Positions 60,615-64,000 of a stretch of DNA of 64,000 bases are shown one piece after another. This stretch comes from an uncultured Lachnospiraceae bacterium (GTDB lineage: Bacteria > Bacillota > Clostridia > Lachnospirales > Lachnospiraceae). The position numbers were made by a program, and so were the translations under genes. The DNA lies in NCBI GenBank assembly GCA_905197485.1, contig CAJJYZ010000010.1, positions 1 through 64,000 on the forward strand, given 5' to 3'. Within the stretch, counting starts at the first letter, position 1. Every line of letters begins with the position of its first letter. The notes under the pieces are model-generated. The model was not told where the DNA came from. It worked only from the letters and a program-made list of their open reading frames with translations, and ran no database searches.

Positions 60615-60722
60615 CTTTCCATCAATAGATGCTCAAATTCACTTTATCTTTTATGTTCAAGGCAATTCTGCCTGTATTTCAAGACAACAAAGAATCAATG
60701 AAAAAGAAAGGATGACGATGAT

Positions 60723-60962
60723 ATGACAGAAAATAAGATGGAACGAAACGATTTTACACAGATTATCCACACAATTGTAAGAAAACGACATGCCCTTGGG
60801 ATGAGTCAGAGAGAATTGGCAGAGATATGCCGGATGCCCCAGTCTTCCGTCGCCAGGCTGGAATCTTTTAAGACCACTCCAAAACTAGATACTTTGATTA
60901 AGATTACGAAACCTCTCGGATTGCAATTATCCATATCTGAAAAAACACTGTCTTGTAACTAA
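60723..60962 (+). CDS. XRE family helix-turn-helix protein
   Basis: A 79-residue protein that is almost only a Cro/C1-type helix-turn-helix (about 12-72; GMSQRELAEICRMPQSSVARLESFKTTPKLDTLIKI), of the HigA/antitoxin-like kind. ATG 60723 follows AAAGGATG. No toxin gene is beside it; both neighbours are on the other strand. It could be a stand-alone repressor of its own promoter or an orphan antitoxin. Confidence 0.88.
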   Translation: MTENKMERNDFTQIIHTIVRKRHALGMSQRELAEICRMPQSSVARLESFKTTPKLDTLIKITKPLGLQLSISEKTLSCN

Positions 60963-60967
60963 AAAAA

Positions 60968-60999
60968 TCGGGATAAGCAATCTTTTTTACTTATCCCGA
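60968..60999 (-). terminator. Terminator of the CmpB-type gene
   Basis: Perfect 10-base arms TCGGGATAAG (60968-60977) and CTTATCCCGA (60990-60999); seven T follow on the minus strand. Confidence 0.85.
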
Positions 61000-61032
61000 A
61001 AAAATTATTTCCCCCATCTTTCTGGTTTCCTT

Positions 61033-61860
61033 TTATTTCTTCTTCTTTAAATATTCCTTTTTCAAGTACTCCCGCAAATCTTCCATCGCTTCATGATATC
61101 TTCCAGAATGCATTCTCGGGAACGCTCTCAAGATTCTCCGCACACTTCTTGCATTCTTAAACTTGATATCCCGATATTTCTCCCGCAGCTCTTCCGCACG
61201 TTTTCTTAACTCCTCGGAAGCTTCTTCCATATCCTCTTCGAAATCTTCCTTCTTCTCCATCGCGTCTAACACGTTTTCCGAAATATTCTCGCCAAGTTCG
61301 TCTGAAATCCTGCGAAGTTCTGCCGCAATCTCTTCCATTCTTGCCAGATGACGGTTCATCTTCAAAATGTTCGTCACCGTCACATAAAGGTCCGCCAACA
61401 TCCCGATTCCAAGCACAACGATTAACAGAATACTCAGCCACTTCGGAAAAAATGTGACTCCCTTGAAAATAAACGGATGAATCCATTTGACAATGGCAAC
61501 ACATGCCACACCCCAGATTAGAGAGAACAGCAGGCACACATAACCGTTCAAGTTCAATGGCATGTTGGAATAATCCCACCATTTACTGTGAAATAACTTC
61601 TCCAGCAGGAAACCGGTAACCCACTCCAGCGCGGTCACGACAATGATGGACGCCACATATAAGATAAGCAGCCGCTCCTTATATGGCGCGAGAAGAAGCA
61701 CAACCGCTACGACGCCGATTCCATAAATCGGACAAATCGGCCCGTTTAAAAATCCCCTGTTGACAAATCTCCGTTCTTTCCCCGCCGCGAAGGCAACTTC
61801 GGTACACCATCCCAAAAATCCATAAATAAAAAAACAAAGTATTCCTTCATATAATTCCAT
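61033..61860 (-). CDS. Putative ABC-transporter type IV membrane protein (CmpB family)
   Basis: A 275-residue protein of the ABC_trans_CmpB (PF06541) family. Four to five helices fill the first 165 residues; FLGWCTEVAFAAGKERRFVNRGFLNGPICPIYGIG (about 13-47) is the family signature. The last 110 residues are a charged coiled coil (EEIAAELRRISDELGENISENV, then EEDMEEASEELRKRAEELREKYR) and a Lys-rich end, which is an extension beyond the family core. The ABC name is historical; no ATPase is nearby. ATG 61860 is 13 bases from AGGAG, so the start is somewhat uncertain. Confidence 0.82.
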   Translation of the reverse strand: MELYEGILCFFIYGFLGWCTEVAFAAGKERRFVNRGFLNGPICPIYGIGVVAVVLLLAPYKERLLILYVASIIVVTALEWVTGFLLEKLFHSKWWDYSNMPLNLNGYVCLLFSLIWGVACVAIVKWIHPFIFKGVTFFPKWLSILLIVVLGIGMLADLYVTVTNILKMNRHLARMEEIAAELRRISDELGENISENVLDAMEKKEDFEEDMEEASEELRKRAEELREKYRDIKFKNARSVRRILRAFPRMHSGRYHEAMEDLREYLKKEYLKKKK

Positions 61861-62005
61861 GGATGACAGTTCACTCCTTTTTTTGTAAAATATGAATACC
61901 ATTATATCACTTGACAAGAAGCATTGCAATTTCAGATAAGTATGTTAGAATATACTGTATATTTATAAATCAAAACCCAGAATAATAATAGAAATAGAGG
62001 TAACT

Positions 62006-62722
62006 ATGCAGAATACAAAGAAACAAAAACTCGGAATTATCGGTGGCCTCGGTCCGGCAGCCTCCGCTTTTTTCTACAATCGAATTACGGAACACACAGC
62101 AGCTTCCTGCGACCAGGAGCATCTCGATATTCTCCTTTTCAGCCATGCAACGATTCCGGACCGCACAGCCGCGATTGAAAGCGGCGATGACGAAGAACTC
62201 CTTCGTCTTCTCGGCGAAGACCTCAAGACGCTGGAATCTCTTGGAGCCGCCAACATTGCGATTCCTTGCAATACATCCCATTATTTTTATGAGCAGATGC
62301 AGTCTTGCGTATCTGTTCCGATTATCAACATGATTCACGAAAGCGTCCGCTATGCGGTTGAGACACGTTCTAATGTAAAAAAGATTGGGATTATGGCAAC
62401 TGACGGTACGATAGAAACCAGACTCTACCACAAGGAATGCGAGGCATTTGGCATCATGCCTTATCAGCCGTCCAAGGAGCGTCAACAAGATGTCATGTCT
62501 CTCATCTATGATGAGATTAAGAGCGGAAAGGAAGCGGACACTTCCAAGTTCGAACGTGTCATGGAAGAATTCATTTCCAACGGTTGTGATGTCGTACTGC
62601 TTGCCTGTACGGAACTATCCGTATATGCCGAAACACACGCCGTTCCATCTATCTGTCTTGACGCGATGGACGTACTCGCCCGGGTTGCGATTGAACGCTC
62701 CGGCGCTATCTATAAAGAGTAA
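62006..62722 (+). CDS. Aspartate/glutamate racemase family protein
   Basis: A 238-residue cofactor-independent racemase. Catalytic cysteines lie in IAIPCNTSHYF (about 83-93) and LLACTELSVY (about 195-204), and the start KLGIIGGLGPAASAFFYNRI is typical of the aspartate racemase (RacX/YgeA) group. It would make D-aspartate or another D-amino acid for the cell wall or for signalling. ATG 62006 follows TAGAGGTAA. It is transcribed alone. Confidence 0.93.
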   Translation: MQNTKKQKLGIIGGLGPAASAFFYNRITEHTAASCDQEHLDILLFSHATIPDRTAAIESGDDEELLRLLGEDLKTLESLGAANIAIPCNTSHYFYEQMQSCVSVPIINMIHESVRYAVETRSNVKKIGIMATDGTIETRLYHKECEAFGIMPYQPSKERQQDVMSLIYDEIKSGKEADTSKFERVMEEFISNGCDVVLLACTELSVYAETHAVPSICLDAMDVLARVAIERSGAIYKE

Positions 62723-62731
62723 CTTCATGTA

Positions 62732-62768
62732 TGTAGGGGAAATTCTCAAATTTCTCCTACACTATTTT
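62732..62768 (+). terminator. Terminator of the racemase gene
   Basis: TGTAGGGGAAATT (62732-62744) and AATTTCTCCTACA (62749-62761) pair with one mismatch; CTATTTTTG follows. Confidence 0.7.
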
Positions 62769-63188
62769 TGCAAGAAATGCACCAAGACATAAAAATGGTC
62801 CAAATGCAATCTCTTTCTCCTCTCCCTTTTTCTTATAGATTCTCTGATACAGAATCCAAAATGCAGCCGAAAATACTGCAATCACAAAGCTTTCTATCCA
62901 GCATTCCAATCCGAAATAACACCCGTTCGCCACACTAAGCTTCACATCCCCGCCCCCAAATGAACCAGGCGCAACGCATAGAATCAGAAAGAAAAACAGA
63001 AAAGCGATACCCATTCCGGCAATTCCTTCTACTATCTCCTCTTTTCCCATGAAACATCTTTGAAGCACGCCACACAGAAAAATCGTCCAAACATACCTCT
63101 TCGGAATGTTCCGCTCTTTCCAGTCTCGAATTGCGGCCTGACATAGAACCAGGCACCATATTCCATCTAAGAAACCGATTGTATTCAC
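62757..63188 (-). CDS. Prepilin peptidase (A24 family, TadV/CpaA type)
   Basis: A 143-residue membrane aspartyl peptidase that cleaves prepilin leader peptides. The active-site motif GxGD is present as GSFGGGDVKLS (about 75-85); the first catalytic aspartate is probably in AIRDWKERNIPKRY (about 18-31). Four helices are seen. The size suits the short form without the methyltransferase domain. No pilin or secretion ATPase gene is in this window, so it may serve a pilus coded elsewhere. The start at 63188 has a weak ribosome site. Confidence 0.82.
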   Translation of the reverse strand: MNTIGFLDGIWCLVLCQAAIRDWKERNIPKRYVWTIFLCGVLQRCFMGKEEIVEGIAGMGIAFLFFFLILCVAPGSFGGGDVKLSVANGCYFGLECWIESFVIAVFSAAFWILYQRIYKKKGEEKEIAFGPFLCLGAFLAKIV

Positions 63189-63259
63189 ATCCTATCTGAA
63201 AAATCATCGAATTTGATTGACATGACAACATAAAAATAAAAAAGATACGAAAAACAGAA

Positions 63260-63280
63260 GGGGACGCTTTTTACATCCCC
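63260..63280. repeat. Short GGGGAC...CCCC palindrome, possible degenerate REP-like copy or terminator
   Basis: GGGGA (63260-63264) and TCCCC (63276-63280) enclose CGCTTTTTACA. The outline is like the repeats at 2816 and 31644. It could also act as a weak terminator of the DUF6465 gene. Confidence 0.3.
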
Positions 63281-63296
63281 TTGATTTGTTACATGA

Positions 63297-63749
63297 TTAA
63301 AAGTCGATTCTTCCTGCGGAATCACCATTGATTACATAGTATACGGAATTCTCTTCCGGTTTCACATACAATGCCATTGTCTTGATATCTCCGACTTTCT
63401 TGCCGCTCTTTGTCCATGCTTTTTTCACAGATGCAATCATGTCTTTCTCCTGCACCTGTTTTCCATAGTACTCTACGTATAAGGAAGTCTTGATTTCCTT
63501 TTTCGCTGCCGCTTTCTTCACTTTCTCCACTGTCTTTTTCGCTTCCGGAGCAACTTTTTCTACTGCTTCTTTCACTTCCGGAACCACTTGTTCCACCGCT
63601 TCTTTCACTTCCGGAGCAACTTGTTCTTCTACTACTTTCTTCACTTCCGGAATCACTTCTTCCGCTGCTTTCTTAACCTCCGGAATGATAGTCTCTATTT
63701 TTGTCTTAACCTCAGATGTCACTGTTTTTTTCTGTTTTTTCTTCGCCAT
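63297..63749 (-). CDS. DUF6465 family protein with helical repeats
   Basis: A 150-residue protein. After a lysine-rich start (MAKKKQKK), residues about 20-80 hold five imperfect repeats of about 11-12 residues, of the type PEVKEAVEQV(V/A), which should form an amphipathic helix or coiled coil. The last 60 residues (SLYVEYYGKQVQEKDMIASVKKAW to GRIDF) are the DUF6465 domain, a small alpha/beta fold of unknown role. It is cytosolic. ATG 63749 follows AGGAGGGAT; a frame 30 bases longer has no better signal. Confidence 0.85.
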   Translation of the reverse strand: MAKKKQKKTVTSEVKTKIETIIPEVKKAAEEVIPEVKKVVEEQVAPEVKEAVEQVVPEVKEAVEKVAPEAKKTVEKVKKAAAKKEIKTSLYVEYYGKQVQEKDMIASVKKAWTKSGKKVGDIKTMALYVKPEENSVYYVINGDSAGRIDF

Positions 63750-63822
63750 GATAATCCCTCCTAAAATAAAACGATTCAAAACGTTAATATTATAACATAT
63801 TTTTCATATGAATCCTACTCTT

Positions 63823-64000
63823 TTATCGAAGTTTCTGGCAATATGCCCCTTCCAGAATATCGACAACTCCTTCCACACCTAAAAGACTGCTGTTTAACAG
63901 CATCTGATGGGACTCGATATCTCCCCATTTTCTTCCGGTATGCGCTTCGTAATAGAGCTTTCTCTCCTTGTCTACTTTTTTAATCTTCTCTTTTGCCTGT
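63823..64000 (-). CDS. Cytidylate kinase-like family protein, C-terminal part
   Basis: The last 58 codons of a gene that continues past the window. The visible end reads VDKERKLYYEAHTGRKWGDIE, then HQMLLNSSLLGVEG, which matches the C-terminus of the cytidylate kinase-like family (P-loop kinases common in Lachnospiraceae, where the lid and the D-x-x-R...Y-Y segment precede a terminal helix). The P-loop is outside. Many such proteins are not true CMP kinases, so function is left open. Confidence 0.75.
   Translation of the reverse strand, partial: QAKEKIKKVDKERKLYYEAHTGRKWGDIESHQMLLNSSLLGVEGVVDILEGAYCQKLR

Noticed and set aside
1..64000. CRISPR arrays, prophage or complete insertion sequences
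   Set aside because: No regularly spaced direct repeats, no cas genes, no phage structural genes, integrase or transposase were found.

Overview
The window looks like a chromosomal segment of an anaerobic gut Firmicute of the class Clostridia, most likely a Lachnospiraceae relative. The evidence is moderate-to-low GC with Gram-positive signals (strong AGGAGG ribosome binding sites, TTGACA/TATAAT promoters, many intrinsic terminators), an NADP-type GdhA, ATP-type PEP carboxykinase, T-box control of pheST, a Firmicutes-type 6S RNA, an MgtE magnesium channel, a SpoIID/LytB protein, and families common in this group (DUF5058, DUF5714, DUF6465, TIGR03915/TIGR03916, small HPr-like and IGGxDGPT proteins). 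No prophage, integrase, complete insertion sequence or CRISPR array was found.

Layout. 1-1,560: partial tRNA-Val and gdhA. 1,640-3,110: a GNAT gene, an internally deleted GNAT remnant, a gene-poor stretch with a REP-like palindrome, and an HPr-like gene lacking the phospho-histidine loop. 3,198-5,374: the TIGR03915/TIGR03916 radical-SAM pair. 5,529-9,245: a LysR gene with a frameshift, divergent from a two-gene membrane locus and an M20 amidohydrolase. 9,314-15,822: MATE pump, GntR(YtrA)-ABC operon, CocE-type hydrolase, radical SAM protein. 15,855-17,601: mgtE with a long structured leader. 17,679-21,130: mrp/ridA, a second MATE gene, lgt. 21,190-24,304: MarR regulator with alcohol and aldehyde dehydrogenases. 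24,290-29,134: Cys-rich protein, Na/Pi symporter, PepSY lipoprotein with a two-component system. 29,208-33,060: pheT, pheS and T-box. 33,100-40,694: BrkB protein, SpoIID protein, 6S RNA, the transglutaminase-DUF58-MoxR operon, DUF5714 protein.

40,769-50,854 is the accessory-like part: acetyltransferases, a GNAT-methyltransferase fusion, HD and nucleoside phosphorylase genes, a CatA-like acetyltransferase, flavodoxin and CMD-cupin, plus clear gene remains (a DHFR-family 5' fragment, a LysR gene cut by a nonsense codon, an AbiEii-type toxin gene missing its middle). 51,026-60,468: pckA; a NhaC / TrmB / IlvD-Edd / ornithine-cyclodeaminase-family operon; and two glycosyltransferases with a VTT-domain protein, probably for glycolipid synthesis. 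60,723-64,000: small XRE regulator, CmpB-type membrane protein, racemase, prepilin peptidase, DUF6465 protein and the end of a cytidylate-kinase-like gene.

The most interesting structure is the mgtE leader (about 15,855-16,212). It has a good promoter, a 27-codon reading frame with a ribosome binding site, a terminator-like hairpin over the end of that frame, and four mutually complementary segments able to form alternative stems. This is the layout of a translation-coupled attenuator and does not resemble the M-box riboswitch. Several other regulatory palindromes are also described: upstream of ridA, the marR-adh operon, ytrA, the flavodoxin operon and the XRE gene.
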